A stretch of 64,000 nucleotides of DNA, taken from contig NZ_QBKA01000002.1 in the NCBI RefSeq assembly GCF_003340475.1, forward strand, positions 505,501 through 569,500, read 5' to 3'. The position numbers were made by a program, and so were the translations under genes. Below are positions 7,917 to 17,870 of the stretch, piece by piece (the first letter of the stretch is position 1; every line of letters begins with the position of its first letter). This DNA comes from Alteripontixanthobacter maritimus (GTDB lineage Bacteria; Pseudomonadota; Alphaproteobacteria; Sphingomonadales; Sphingomonadaceae). A model generated the notes under the pieces. That model was not told the DNA's origin and searched no databases. It saw only the letters and a list, made by a program, of their open reading frames with translations.

Positions 7917-8878
7917 CCGGCGCAAGGGACCATAGCGCCGCCGACGCGCCGCACACGCCCGTCCTGCTGGACGAAGTGGTGGATGCGCTCGCTCCGGTCG
8001 CCGGCGACGTGCTGGTCGATGCCACGTTTGGCGCTGGCGGTTATACCCGCGCGCTGCTGGATGCTGGTGCCACCGTACATGCCTTCGACCGCGACCCCGA
8101 CGCCATTGCTGCGGGCCGCGCATGGAGTGAAACCCGTGCCGATCCGCCTCGGCTGGTGCTGCACCAGCGTCGTTTCTCCGAAATGGTCGCGGCACTTGCT
8201 GAGGTAGGTGTCGATCAGGTCGATGGCATAGTGCTGGATATCGGCGTATCCTCGATGCAGCTCGACCAGCCGGAGCGTGGGTTCGCTTTTTCCAGCGACG
8301 GCCCGCTCGACATGACGATGAGCCAGTCCGGCCCCAATGCCGCCGACTTTCTGAATACTGCCGACGCCGACGCGATCGCCGATGTGCTCTACCAATATGG
8401 CGAGGAGCGCCAGTCTCGCCGCGTGGCCCGCGCGATCGTGGCCGCCCGCCCATTGGCAACGACCGGCGATCTGGCACGTGTGGTGCGCAAGGCTATGGGC
8501 TACCATGCAGGCGCGCCAAAAGATCCTGCCACACGCACGTTCCAGGCCGTCCGCATCCACGTGAACGGCGAACTGGATGAACTGAAAGAGGCGCTGGCTG
8601 CGTCCGAGATACTGCTGCGCCCTGGCGGCAAGCTGGCAGTCGTAAGCTTCCACAGTCTCGAAGACCGGATCGTGAAGCATTTCCTGCGTGACGCGTCGTC
8701 GAAAGTTTCGGGTTCGCGCTATTTGCCCGAAGTCGAACAGGCTCCGGCAGTGTTCGACAATATCTCCAAGGCAGTGCGCGCTGGCAAAGGCGAACTGGCC
8801 CGCAATCCGCGGTCGCGTTCGGCAATCCTGCGCTTTGGTGTCCGTACCGCTGCTCCCGCGCGGCAGGTGGCGGCATGA
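7913..8878 (+). CDS. rsmH: 16S rRNA (cytosine-1402-N4)-methyltransferase
   Basis: SAM-dependent methyltransferase (old name MraW) that modifies C1402 of 16S rRNA in the decoding centre. 321 residues from GTG 7913, overlapping the mraZ stop by 4 bases. The family opening [13 protein letters not shown] is present, followed by the SAM-binding motif [11 protein letters not shown] and the [10 protein letters not shown] loop, with [14 protein letters not shown] near the C-terminus. All are hallmarks of RsmH. The stop overlaps the ftsL start. Confidence 0.96.
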   Translation: MTGARDHSAADAPHTPVLLDEVVDALAPVAGDVLVDATFGAGGYTRALLDAGATVHAFDRDPDAIAAGRAWSETRADPPRLVLHQRRFSEMVAALAEVGVDQVDGIVLDIGVSSMQLDQPERGFAFSSDGPLDMTMSQSGPNAADFLNTADADAIADVLYQYGEERQSRRVARAIVAARPLATTGDLARVVRKAMGYHAGAPKDPATRTFQAVRIHVNGELDELKEALAASEILLRPGGKLAVVSFHSLEDRIVKHFLRDASSKVSGSRYLPEVEQAPAVFDNISKAVRAGKGELARNPRSRSAILRFGVRTAAPARQVAA

Positions 8879-9411
8879 GCGGTTCGGCACCCCTGCGCGC
8901 GGCCAAGCTGCACAATGGCAGCCGCATCAGGCAGGCGGGTTGGGCTGTGGCTCTGGTCGCGTGCGTCGCCGGCCTTGCCGGGCTGACGGTGGGTGTGAAC
9001 TCCGTGAAAAGCGAGGTGCGGTTGGTCGAGCGTCAGATCATCGCGCTGGAGCGGGAGAAGACGCTGCTGGAAACGGAATTTCAGGTCCGTGCGAACCAGC
9101 AGCAACTCGCCAACTGGAACGAGGTGGAGTTCGGCTACCGCGCGCCCGATGCGCAGCAATATCTTGAAAGCGAACGCCAACTGGCGGGGCTTGGGGCGCC
9201 GCGCGCCGTCGGTGCTCCAGCGCCGATCCGCGTGGCGCGCGCGCCTGTAAATCCGGCAAACGGAGATGTGGGCGATGATCGCCCCGCACCGCAAATGGTC
9301 AGCCCGTTGACCGGCAAGCCGGTGACCGCGCAGCCGAAGGACAGCCGCCAAAGTTTCGCCGAACGGTTTGCCGCCCCCGTCGCAAGCAGCGCGCTGGAAG
9401 CAGCGCAGTGA
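8875..9411 (+). CDS. ftsL: Cell division protein FtsL
   Basis: Small bitopic divisome protein that with FtsB and FtsQ relays the activation signal to FtsWI. 178 residues, longer than E. coli FtsL (121) because of a proline/alanine-rich periplasmic tail. A membrane helix spans about 21-41 and is followed by a heptad-rich helix at about 43-80 ([19 protein letters not shown]) that should coil with FtsB. Position between rsmH and ftsI makes the call firm despite poor sequence conservation in the family. It overlaps both neighbours by 4 bases. Confidence 0.88.
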   Translation: MSGSAPLRAAKLHNGSRIRQAGWAVALVACVAGLAGLTVGVNSVKSEVRLVERQIIALEREKTLLETEFQVRANQQQLANWNEVEFGYRAPDAQQYLESERQLAGLGAPRAVGAPAPIRVARAPVNPANGDVGDDRPAPQMVSPLTGKPVTAQPKDSRQSFAERFAAPVASSALEAAQ

Positions 9412-11129
9412 ACCAGATGACCTACAGCACGGCGATTGCCACGCACCGGGTTCAGCTGGTGAACGAGCGCCAGCGCGCCGTCACTTTCGCGCGCATGCGA
9501 GTGCTGTGGATCGTGGTCATTTTCGGCCTCGTCGCGCTGGTTGCCTTGTCACGGATCGTATTTCTGGGCCTGTCCGACAACGCACTACGTTCGGCCAGCC
9601 TGGAAGAGGCGCTGCTGCCGCCGCGCGGCGAAATCGCCGACCGCAACGGGGTACCGCTGGCGCGTGCTTTCCCCGCCTATGCGCTGTGGTTCAATCCCAA
9701 GGCGATGGGAGAAGACAATCCGCTGGTGAAATCGCCCCAACGCATTGCGGCAGAGCTGAAGGCCATCTTTCCCGACCTTGAAACGCACCGCGTGATTGAG
9801 AAACTGGCCAAGGGCCGCTCCGCCTATCTGCGTCGCCGCGTACTGCCCGAACAGGCCAGTCGCGTGCAGGCTATCGGCGAACTGGCTCTGGAACTGCCGC
9901 GCGAAACCGACCGCCATTATCCGCAAGGTACGATGGCCGCCCACATCCTCGGCTATATCGATCCCGACGGGAATGGGCAGGTTGGCATGGAGCAGGTGCT
10001 GGAACCGAAGCTGACAGACCCCGCCCAGCGCGGCGAGGCCCAGCTGCTGTCGATCGATATGCGTGTGCAGGGCGCGCTGGAAAGCGAGCTGCGCCGCGGA
10101 ATGCTGGCCACCAATGCCATGGGCGCGGCAGGCATCGTGCTGGATGTCGATACGGGCGAAGTCATGGCGCTGGCGTCTCTTCCCGAATTCGACCCAAACA
10201 AGGTCGATGCGTCGGACAATGACCGCATCTTCAACCGCGTAACCAACCAGGTTTACGAGCTTGGCTCCACGTTCAAGCCCATCACCGTGGCCGCTGCGAT
10301 CGACGCGGGCGTCGTGCGTGATTTTGGCAAGCGGTATCAGGCGGATCGCCCGCTGGAGCTGGGCGGGCACAAGATACGCGACAGCCACTATCTTGGCGCA
10401 ACTTTGAATGTGGCAGAGACGCTGATCAAATCCTCCAATATCGTAACTGCCAAGATTGCGGACGATCTCGGCGAGAACCGGATGCGCGAAACGCTGGAAG
10501 AGCTTGGTATGAATGCCCGACCGCAAATCGAATTGCCGGCCAAGGGCAAGCCGATCTGGCCGGGCGACAAATGGGGCCGCCTGACCAACATGACGGTCAG
10601 TTACGGTCACGGCATCGCGGTCACTCCGCTGCACCTCGCCAACGCGTATGCCGCGATGGTGAATGGCGGCGTGTGGCGCCCGGCGACCCTGTACAAGCTG
10701 AAAGCTGGCGAGGCCCCGCGGGGCCGGCGTGTGTTCAAGGCCTCCACCAGCAGCCGGATGCGGCAGTTGCTGCGGATGATCTCGGTCTATGGCACCGGCA
10801 AAAGTGCCGATGCGCCGGGCTTCCGCGTGGGCGGCAAGACCGGCAGCGCGGAAAAGCCCGGCGTGGGCGGATATCGTCGAAAATCGCTCGTTTCGACCTT
10901 TGCCGCTGCCTTCCCGATGGACCGTCCGCGCTATGTCGTGATCGCCATGCTGGATGAGCCCAAGGGCACTACTGCCAGCAGTTTCCAACGCACCGCCGCG
11001 TGGAACGCCGCCCCCATCGTCGGGCGGCTGGTGCCGCAGATCGGACCGATGCTGGGCATACGGCCCGATACCACGCGCGATGTCGATATCAGCGATTTGC
11101 GCCCGCTCATTTCGAGCGACAAGACATGA
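9408..11129 (+). CDS. ftsI: Peptidoglycan D,D-transpeptidase FtsI (PBP3)
   Basis: Septal transpeptidase, class B PBP, and beta-lactam target that works with FtsW. 573 residues. A cytoplasmic N-terminus precedes a single membrane helix at about 33-53, then the pedestal domain with the R-G-x-I-x-D-R-N-G motif (73-81). The transpeptidase motifs are S287-T-F-K290, S342-S-N344 and K477-T-G479. The GTG start at 9408 overlaps ftsL; an ATG three codons later (9417) is an alternative. Confidence 0.97.
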   Translation: MNQMTYSTAIATHRVQLVNERQRAVTFARMRVLWIVVIFGLVALVALSRIVFLGLSDNALRSASLEEALLPPRGEIADRNGVPLARAFPAYALWFNPKAMGEDNPLVKSPQRIAAELKAIFPDLETHRVIEKLAKGRSAYLRRRVLPEQASRVQAIGELALELPRETDRHYPQGTMAAHILGYIDPDGNGQVGMEQVLEPKLTDPAQRGEAQLLSIDMRVQGALESELRRGMLATNAMGAAGIVLDVDTGEVMALASLPEFDPNKVDASDNDRIFNRVTNQVYELGSTFKPITVAAAIDAGVVRDFGKRYQADRPLELGGHKIRDSHYLGATLNVAETLIKSSNIVTAKIADDLGENRMRETLEELGMNARPQIELPAKGKPIWPGDKWGRLTNMTVSYGHGIAVTPLHLANAYAAMVNGGVWRPATLYKLKAGEAPRGRRVFKASTSSRMRQLLRMISVYGTGKSADAPGFRVGGKTGSAEKPGVGGYRRKSLVSTFAAAFPMDRPRYVVIAMLDEPKGTTASSFQRTAAWNAAPIVGRLVPQIGPMLGIRPDTTRDVDISDLRPLISSDKT

Positions 11130-12598
11130 AGCTTTCCAAACTCCTCGATCGCGCTGGACTAAGCTCAGCTGTTACTGATAACACCGATGTCAACGTGACC
11201 GGCTTCGCGATCGACAACCGCAAGGTCGCGCCCGGCGATGTGTTCGGCGCGTTTCGCGGCGGCACCGTCAATGGTGAGGACTTCATCCCTGCTGCCATCG
11301 CCGCCGGAGCGGTCGCCGTGGTCGCTGCGCCTGATGCGGTGGTGACGGGTGCGACACACATCGCCGTGGCCGAACCACGGCAGGCCTTCGCCAATCTCGC
11401 AGCTGGCTTCTTCACGCCGGTGCCTGAAACCATCGTCGCGGTGACAGGCACCAATGGCAAGACTTCTACCGTGGAGATGACACGGCAATTGTGGCGCATG
11501 GCCGGGATGGCGGCGGCCAGCATCGGCACGCTGGGAGTGACAACGCCCGACGAAAGCGTGTCTACCGGCCTGACAACGCCCGACATCGTGACATTCCTTG
11601 CCAATATGTCGGGCCTCGCCCGCGAAGGCGTGACCCATGTCGCTTACGAAGCATCCAGCCATGGCCTTTCGCAATTCCGCAACGAGGGGTTGTCCGTGGC
11701 AGCGGGAGCATTCACGAATTTCAGCCGTGACCACCTCGATTACCATGCCTCGATGGAAGAATATTTCGACGCCAAAATGCGGCTGTTCGATGAGGTCGTC
11801 CGCGATGGCGGAATAGCTGTGCTGTGGGCCGATGACGAGCACTCCAGCGCAGTGGCGGACCGGGCCAAAGCGCGTGGACTGTCGCTTTATACGGTCGGCG
11901 CTGAAGGCCATGATATCAGGCTTGTCGGACGGACTGCCACGCGGCTTGGCCAAGATCTCGTCATAGAGCATGGCGGTGCGCAGCGGACTGTTAAACTGCC
12001 GCTGATTGGCGAATATCAGGCCGCAAACGCACTGCTTGCCGCGGGTCTGGCGCTGGTCACCGGCGGCGATCCCGACCGGGTGTTCGACGGTATCTCCCGC
12101 CTCAGCCCCGTGCGTGGACGGCTGGAACGCGCCGTTATCTCTCCCAGCGGAGCGCCGGTCTATATCGATTACGCGCATACGGCGGACGCCCTGGAAGCAG
12201 CGATCGCCGCGCTTCGTCCGCATGTTAAAGGCCGGCTGACCGTCGTGTTCGGCGCAGGAGGCGACCGCGATCAGGGCAAGCGTGCGGATATGGGCCGCGT
12301 GGCCGCTGCTGCCGCTGACATCGTCATCGTGACCGACGACAATCCGCGCGGCGAGGACCCTGCGGCCATCCGTCGCGCGGTCCTTTCCAAAGCGGCGGGC
12401 GCACGCGAGATCGGTGACAGGCGCGAAGCGATTGCGCAGGCCATTCGCGGCGCGGCGCGCGAAGATATCGTACTTATTGCCGGCAAGGGCCATGAACAGG
12501 GCCAGATTGTCGGCGCAGGAGACACCATGAAAGTCCTTCCCTTCGACGATGTCGCCGTGGCCCGCGAATGCGCCGCTGCCAATGGAGCTTCGGCATGA
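11126..12598 (+). CDS. murE: UDP-N-acetylmuramoyl-L-alanyl-D-glutamate--2,6-diaminopimelate ligase
   Basis: Adds the third stem residue of peptidoglycan. 490 residues starting at ATG 11126, whose TGA overlaps the ftsI stop; a much longer open frame upstream is out of register with ftsI. The P-loop GTNGKT is at 108-113 and the SRDHLDYH motif follows in the central domain. DNPR at 405-408 is the diaminopimelate-recognition motif (lysine-type enzymes differ here), so the peptidoglycan should be meso-DAP type, as expected for a Gram-negative. Confidence 0.96.
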   Translation: MKLSKLLDRAGLSSAVTDNTDVNVTGFAIDNRKVAPGDVFGAFRGGTVNGEDFIPAAIAAGAVAVVAAPDAVVTGATHIAVAEPRQAFANLAAGFFTPVPETIVAVTGTNGKTSTVEMTRQLWRMAGMAAASIGTLGVTTPDESVSTGLTTPDIVTFLANMSGLAREGVTHVAYEASSHGLSQFRNEGLSVAAGAFTNFSRDHLDYHASMEEYFDAKMRLFDEVVRDGGIAVLWADDEHSSAVADRAKARGLSLYTVGAEGHDIRLVGRTATRLGQDLVIEHGGAQRTVKLPLIGEYQAANALLAAGLALVTGGDPDRVFDGISRLSPVRGRLERAVISPSGAPVYIDYAHTADALEAAIAALRPHVKGRLTVVFGAGGDRDQGKRADMGRVAAAAADIVIVTDDNPRGEDPAAIRRAVLSKAAGAREIGDRREAIAQAIRGAAREDIVLIAGKGHEQGQIVGAGDTMKVLPFDDVAVARECAAANGASA

Positions 12599-14139
12599 GC
12601 GCGCAAGCCACGCTGGCAATCGACGCATTGCGCCAGTGGCCCGTACGCCGGCGCGACAGCCTGCCGCTGGCCTTGTGGGATGCGGATGCAGTCGCTGATG
12701 CCACCGGTGGTACTGCAAACGCCGGTTTTCAGGTGTCCGGCGTTGAAATGGATTCGCGCGATGTGCGTCCCGGCGATCTGTTCGTGGCCCTTAAGGGCGA
12801 GGCGATGGATGGCCACAAGTTCATCGACAAGGCTTTTGCCGCTGGAGCCGCCGCCGCCATCGTCGACCGTCCGGTGGACTGGCCGCATGTGCTCGTGAAA
12901 GACACCACCGCAGCGCTGCACGCACTGGCTGCTGCTGCTATCCGCCGAGCCGATGCGGTGCGGATTGGGGTAACCGGCTCGGTGGGCAAAACCGGCGTGA
13001 AGGAAGCTATCTTCGCCGCGCTCGACCGCAGCAGCCGGGGCGCGGCCCATCGCAGCGTGCGCAGTTACAACAACCATGTCGGCGTTCCGCTCAGCCTCGC
13101 AAGGATGCAGGCGCGCAGCCGCTTCGGCATATTCGAAATGGGTATGAACCATGCGGGCGAACTGTCCGGCCTGACGCAGCATGTTCGCCCGCATGTGGCG
13201 GTTATCACCACCATCGCACCCGCCCATATCGAGAATCTTGGCTCGGAAGAGGCTATCGCGGACGCCAAGGCAGAGATTTTTGAAGGCCTGGAAAAAGGCG
13301 GCACCGCCGTCATCCCGGCCGACAGCCCGCATTTCGAGCGATTGCTTGATCATGCCAGCCGTTCCGGCGCGCGCACCCTTTCCTTCGGGCGTGCGGACCA
13401 TGCCGACGTGCGGTTGCTCGACGCCATACCCAGTGCCAATGGCGGCTCGCTCGTCACGGCACAGATGGGGCGGGGGCCGGTAACGGGCCGAGTCTGCTTC
13501 ACCGTGGCGGAGCCGGGCGAACATTGGATTTCCAACGCGTTGTGCGTGATGGCGGCGGTACAGGCGGCAGGCGGCGATCTGGCTGCCGCCGGGCTGGCGC
13601 TCGCCGAAATGGGCGGGCTGAAGGGGCGCGGGGCACGGCACAGGATTGCTGCGCCCGGCGGTCATGCGCTGGTGATCGACGAGAGTTACAACGCCAATCC
13701 CGCTTCCATGCGGGCGACCCTGCGCCAGCTTGGCCAGACCCCCGCGACGCGACGCGTGGCAGTGCTCGGCAGTATGAAGGAGCTGGGCGATTTTGCACCC
13801 CGGTTCCATGCCGACCTGGCTGAACCGCTGGCTGAGGCGAATGTCGATCTTGCCATATTGGTTGGCGAGGAAATGCGCAGTCTGGCCAGCCAGCTGCACC
13901 GGAACCAGTTGGGGAAATCGGCTGCAGGCACGGTTGGCAGCGGACCGGCCTTCGCCCATTGCGATGGACCGGCCGAAGCCATCGGTGCGTTGGAAGAATT
14001 CGGTATCACGGCAGGCGATGCCGTGCTGGTGAAGGGGTCCAATTCGATTGGCCTTGGCCGGGTGGTCGATCATTTCACTCGGCTTGCCAACACCGGCCTT
14101 TCCATGAACGGACGGGCCACAACTGCCCGGGACGCCTGA
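12595..14139 (+). CDS. murF: UDP-N-acetylmuramoyl-tripeptide--D-alanyl-D-alanine ligase
   Basis: Adds D-Ala-D-Ala to complete the pentapeptide. 514 residues, with a Mur ligase N-terminal domain, P-loop GSVGKT at 128-133, central-domain motif FEMGMNHAGE and C-terminal DESYNANPASM. It is about 50 residues longer than typical MurF; the extra length comes mainly from the N-terminus and a loop before the C-terminal VLVKGSNSIGL segment. The start overlaps murE by 4 bases and the stop abuts the mraY ATG. Confidence 0.95.
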   Translation: MSAQATLAIDALRQWPVRRRDSLPLALWDADAVADATGGTANAGFQVSGVEMDSRDVRPGDLFVALKGEAMDGHKFIDKAFAAGAAAAIVDRPVDWPHVLVKDTTAALHALAAAAIRRADAVRIGVTGSVGKTGVKEAIFAALDRSSRGAAHRSVRSYNNHVGVPLSLARMQARSRFGIFEMGMNHAGELSGLTQHVRPHVAVITTIAPAHIENLGSEEAIADAKAEIFEGLEKGGTAVIPADSPHFERLLDHASRSGARTLSFGRADHADVRLLDAIPSANGGSLVTAQMGRGPVTGRVCFTVAEPGEHWISNALCVMAAVQAAGGDLAAAGLALAEMGGLKGRGARHRIAAPGGHALVIDESYNANPASMRATLRQLGQTPATRRVAVLGSMKELGDFAPRFHADLAEPLAEANVDLAILVGEEMRSLASQLHRNQLGKSAAGTVGSGPAFAHCDGPAEAIGALEEFGITAGDAVLVKGSNSIGLGRVVDHFTRLANTGLSMNGRATTARDA

Positions 14140-15210
14140 ATGCTGTATCTGCTGGCCGAATATATGGGGTTCGAAGGCATCTTCAACCTCATCCGTTACC
14201 AAACGTTTCGCGCGGGCGCGACGCTAATGACTGCGCTAATGATCGGCCTGTTTATCGGGCCGCGCTTCATCGCTATGCTGCGCGTACGGCAGGGGAAGGG
14301 CCAGCCCATTCGCGCCGATGGACCCGCCAGCCACCAGGCGAAGGTCGGCACCCCCACGATGGGCGGGCTGATGATCCTGATCGCGCTGTTCCTGGCGCTG
14401 ATGCTGTGGATGGATCTGCGCAATCCGTTCGTCTGGGCTTGCCTGGCGGTGACTGCCGGGTTTGGCTTCATCGGGTTCCTCGACGACTACGACAAGGTCA
14501 CGAAGAACAGCCATCGCGGCGTACCAGGCAAGGTCCGGTTGCTGATGGAATTCGTCGTGGCGGGCATCGCCGCCTATGTCATCGTCAGCCAGATCAACAC
14601 CTCGCTTTACGTGCCGTTCGTGTCCGACCGGGCGATCCCGCTGGGGCCATTTTACTACGTGTTCGCCGCCATCGTGATGGTGGGCGCGGGCAATGCCGTG
14701 AACCTGACCGACGGGCTGGACGGGCTGGCAACCATGCCGGTGATTGTAGCGGCGGGTGCGTTTGCCATAATCAGCTATCTTGTGGGACGCGCCGATTACT
14801 CGGAATATCTCGGCATTCCGCACGTCCCGGGCGCGGGCGAGCTGGCTATCGTGTGCACCGCGATCATGGGGGCGGGACTCGCGTTCCTGTGGTTCAACGC
14901 GCCACCCGCCGCCGTCTTCATGGGCGACACCGGAAGTCTCGCCCTTGGCGGAGCGCTGGGGGCCATCGCGGTGGCCAGTCACCACGAAGTCGTGCTTGCC
15001 ATTGTCGGCGGGTTGTTCGTGTTCGAAGCACTGTCCGTGATCATCCAGGTGTTCTGGTTCAAGCGAACGGGCAAGCGCGTGTTCCGCATGGCGCCCATCC
15101 ATCACCATTTCGAACAGCTCGGCTGGAGCGAAAGCAAGGTCGTGATCCGGTTCTGGATCGTGTCGATCATCCTCGCGCTGATCGGTCTCGCTACGCTGAA
15201 GCTGCGGTGA
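14140..15210 (+). CDS. mraY: Phospho-N-acetylmuramoyl-pentapeptide-transferase
   Basis: Integral membrane enzyme that moves phospho-MurNAc-pentapeptide to undecaprenyl phosphate, making lipid I. 356 residues with about ten membrane helices. The catalytic aspartates D115/D116 lie in FLDDYDKV, the [10 protein letters not shown] loop supplies further active-site residues, and MGDTGS and the HHH cluster (APIHHHFE) near the C-terminus complete the signature. It begins at the base after the murF stop. Confidence 0.97.
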   Translation: MLYLLAEYMGFEGIFNLIRYQTFRAGATLMTALMIGLFIGPRFIAMLRVRQGKGQPIRADGPASHQAKVGTPTMGGLMILIALFLALMLWMDLRNPFVWACLAVTAGFGFIGFLDDYDKVTKNSHRGVPGKVRLLMEFVVAGIAAYVIVSQINTSLYVPFVSDRAIPLGPFYYVFAAIVMVGAGNAVNLTDGLDGLATMPVIVAAGAFAIISYLVGRADYSEYLGIPHVPGAGELAIVCTAIMGAGLAFLWFNAPPAAVFMGDTGSLALGGALGAIAVASHHEVVLAIVGGLFVFEALSVIIQVFWFKRTGKRVFRMAPIHHHFEQLGWSESKVVIRFWIVSIILALIGLATLKLR

Positions 15211-15222
15211 GGTGACGGCGGC

Positions 15223-16641
15223 GTGATTACCTCCCCCTTCTTTGCCGGCAAACGCTACGCCGTACTTGGTCTTGCGCGCAGCGGGCTGGCGGCGGTGGAA
15301 AGCCTGCTGGAAAGCGGGGCGCAGGTGACCGTCTGGGACCGGCAGGACGAAGCTCGTAGCGCATTGGCGGACAGGTTCGGCGACCGGGTGACGCTGGCCG
15401 ATCCGCTGGAAATTAGTCTCGCCGGGTTCGACGGGGTCGTGGTATCGCCCGGCGTTCCCCTGAATACACACCCGATCAGCGCCCGCGCCGCGCAATTCGG
15501 TGTGCCGGTCATCGGCGATATCGAACTGTTTGCACTCGCCCGCGCCGCACTGCCGCCGCACCGTGTCATCGGCATTACTGGAACCAACGGCAAATCCACA
15601 GCAACTGCGCTGGTCGCCCATCTCTTGGATGCCGCGGGCTTGCCGGTTCGGATGGGCGGCAATATCGGGTTGCCGGTGCTGGCTGAAGACCCCCTGCAGC
15701 CGAACGATGCGGGCGCCGGCGTCTATGTGCTGGAACTGTCGAGCTACCAGATCGACCTGACCCGTTCGCTTGCGTGCGAAGCCGCGGTATTGCTGAATGT
15801 CACGCCCGACCATCTCGATCGGTATGACGGGTTCGAAGCTTATGCGTTTTCCAAATCGCGCCTGTTCGCCATGCAGGGCAGCACGCAATTCGCGGTGTTC
15901 GGGTCGAGCGATGCCGTCACGCGCGGGTTTATGAACGCAGCGGCCGAGCGCCGGCCCGAAGGACGCATCGTCTCGATCGGTGCGGTGATAGGACGCGAAG
16001 GTCTGGCCGCACTGCAACCGGCTTGGCCATCCTTGCAGGGGCCGCACAATCTTGAAAACACTGGCGCTGCCGTCGCGTTGGTCGAAGCGATGGGCGTGAC
16101 CCGTTCGCAATGGGAACCGGCGCTCGCCAGTTTCAGTGGACTGCCGCACCGGATGGAGCGGTTGGGCACGCATGACGGTGTGCTGTTCGTAAATGACAGC
16201 AAGGCTACCAATCAGGCCTCCACCGCCCCTGCACTTGCCGCATTTCCGCCCGCCGATGACGCAAGGCCGCGTATTCATTGGATCGTCGGCGGTCTGGCCA
16301 AGGAAGACGGGCTGGGTGAATGCGAGGCACAGCTAGGCTGTGTCGCCGCCGCCTATACAATTGGCGAGGCTGGACCGCGTTTTGCCGAAATGCTGGAAGG
16401 ACGCGTGCCGGTCACGCAATCTGAAATGCTGTGCGAGGCGGTGCGAGGCGCGATTGCCGCCGCAAAGCCAGGCGATGTGGTATTGCTCAGCCCGGCCTGC
16501 GCCAGTTTCGACCAGTTCCGCGATTTCGCGAAACGCGGCGACGCGTTTCGCCATGCCGTCAGCGTTCTTGCGCAGGACAATCTTGCAGGCGACCCATGCT
16601 TGTTCCCTGCGGACGCCGGTAAAAAGACGTCCAGCGCATGA
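15223..16641 (+). CDS. murD: UDP-N-acetylmuramoylalanine--D-glutamate ligase
   Basis: Adds D-glutamate to UDP-MurNAc-L-Ala in the cytosol. 472 residues from GTG 15223, following mraY by 12 bases with a GAGGTGA ribosome-binding site. The N-terminal domain has a Rossmann-like GLARSGLAA loop (16-24), the P-loop GTNGKS is at 120-125, and LLNVTPDHLDR and FVNDSKATN are the central and C-terminal Mur ligase motifs. The 3' end overlaps the ftsW start by 4 bases. Confidence 0.95.
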   Translation: MITSPFFAGKRYAVLGLARSGLAAVESLLESGAQVTVWDRQDEARSALADRFGDRVTLADPLEISLAGFDGVVVSPGVPLNTHPISARAAQFGVPVIGDIELFALARAALPPHRVIGITGTNGKSTATALVAHLLDAAGLPVRMGGNIGLPVLAEDPLQPNDAGAGVYVLELSSYQIDLTRSLACEAAVLLNVTPDHLDRYDGFEAYAFSKSRLFAMQGSTQFAVFGSSDAVTRGFMNAAAERRPEGRIVSIGAVIGREGLAALQPAWPSLQGPHNLENTGAAVALVEAMGVTRSQWEPALASFSGLPHRMERLGTHDGVLFVNDSKATNQASTAPALAAFPPADDARPRIHWIVGGLAKEDGLGECEAQLGCVAAAYTIGEAGPRFAEMLEGRVPVTQSEMLCEAVRGAIAAAKPGDVVLLSPACASFDQFRDFAKRGDAFRHAVSVLAQDNLAGDPCLFPADAGKKTSSA

Positions 16642-17870
16642 GCAGCGCACCTGAAGCCGTACGCCCTTCACCCGCCGGAAATGCGGCCAATCCTTATGCC
16701 GCACAGATTGCCCATGCAGCGCAATCGGAGATAAAGATCTGGTGGCGCGAAATCGACCGCTGGCTGATTGTGTTGGTTTTGATGCTGATGGCGATCGGAA
16801 CTGTCGCGGTAGCCGCTGCCTCGCCTGCCAGCGCGCGTAGGCTTTCTACGGCGGAAACGACCCTGCCGGATTTGTATTTCTACTGGGCGCATATTCGCTG
16901 GCAGATACTGGGCTTGCTGGTGATGTTCGTAACATCGCTGGTGCCGAAGGAACGCGCACGGCGCGGCTCGATCCTGCTGGCGGGGCTGATGCTGTTCCTG
17001 TTGCTGCTGGTGCCGGTCATCGGATATGAGGTGAACGGCGCGAAACGCTGGATACGCTTCGGCGTGGGCGTGCAGCCGAGCGAGTTTCTCAAGCCCGCTT
17101 TCGCTGTTACTTTGGCATGGATATTGAGCTGGCGGCTGCGCGATCCCGATCTGCCGGTGCTGTGGGTGGCGACGGGAGCGATGGCGCTGGTCGGCGCGCT
17201 GCTGATGTTGCAACCCAATCTGGGCGCGACCCTGCTGTTCGGCGGCGTGTGGTTCGCCATGTTGCTGCTGTCCGGTGTGTCGATCAGCCGCATCGGGGGA
17301 ATTGCAGCCTTGGGTACGGCGGTGCTGACCATCACCTATTTTCTTTACGACAACGCCCGCCACCGGATCGACAGTTTCTTTGGTGGCGGCACGGCGTTCG
17401 ACCAAGTCGATCTTGCTTCCCGAACTCTGCTGGCAGGCGGTTGGACGGGCAGCGGGTATGGTCTCGGCATCCGTAAGTTCAACCTGCCCGAAGCGCACAC
17501 GGACTACATCTTCTCCGTGATCGGCGAGGAATTCGGACTGATCGTCTGCGCGGTCGTTGTTCTGCTATATCTCGCCATCGTTGTGCGCGTGCTGGTGCGG
17601 CTGGCGAATGAGGAAGATCTGTTCACCCTGCTGGCAGGCGCCGGACTGACCGCCTTGCTGGGGGGGCAGGCGTTTATCAACATCCTCGTCAATTTGCAGC
17701 TTTTCCCGTCGAAAGGCATGACTTTGCCGCTAGTGTCTTATGGCGGGTCGTCCACCATCGCGATATGCTTTACAGTCGGTCTCCTGCTCGCGATCACGCG
17801 GCGCAACCCGTTCCTCAAGCGTGAGGTGCCGGGGCTGAAGGCCATGCTGGACAAGGATACGCCGCGATGA
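16638..17870 (+). CDS. ftsW: Septal peptidoglycan polymerase FtsW (SEDS family)
   Basis: Membrane glycosyltransferase that polymerises lipid II at the septum together with FtsI. 410 residues: a roughly 45-residue hydrophilic N-terminus and about ten membrane helices. GAKRWIRFGVGVQPSEFLKPAF is the conserved SEDS stretch (near residues 132-153), and LPLVSYGGSS near 360-370 is the C-terminal FtsW/RodA signature. Position between murD and murG is canonical. Confidence 0.95.
   Translation: MSSAPEAVRPSPAGNAANPYAAQIAHAAQSEIKIWWREIDRWLIVLVLMLMAIGTVAVAAASPASARRLSTAETTLPDLYFYWAHIRWQILGLLVMFVTSLVPKERARRGSILLAGLMLFLLLLVPVIGYEVNGAKRWIRFGVGVQPSEFLKPAFAVTLAWILSWRLRDPDLPVLWVATGAMALVGALLMLQPNLGATLLFGGVWFAMLLLSGVSISRIGGIAALGTAVLTITYFLYDNARHRIDSFFGGGTAFDQVDLASRTLLAGGWTGSGYGLGIRKFNLPEAHTDYIFSVIGEEFGLIVCAVVVLLYLAIVVRVLVRLANEEDLFTLLAGAGLTALLGGQAFINILVNLQLFPSKGMTLPLVSYGGSSTIAICFTVGLLLAITRRNPFLKREVPGLKAMLDKDTPR

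Noticed and set aside
12271-14202. A 643-codon minus-strand frame opposite murE and murF
   Set aside because: No family resemblance; the murE and murF motifs on the plus strand explain the region.
14236-16278. A 680-codon open frame on the minus strand, opposite mraY and murD
   Set aside because: It is the antisense shadow of two well-supported genes in GC-rich DNA: His/Arg/Gln-rich translation, no recognisable domain and no sensible start.
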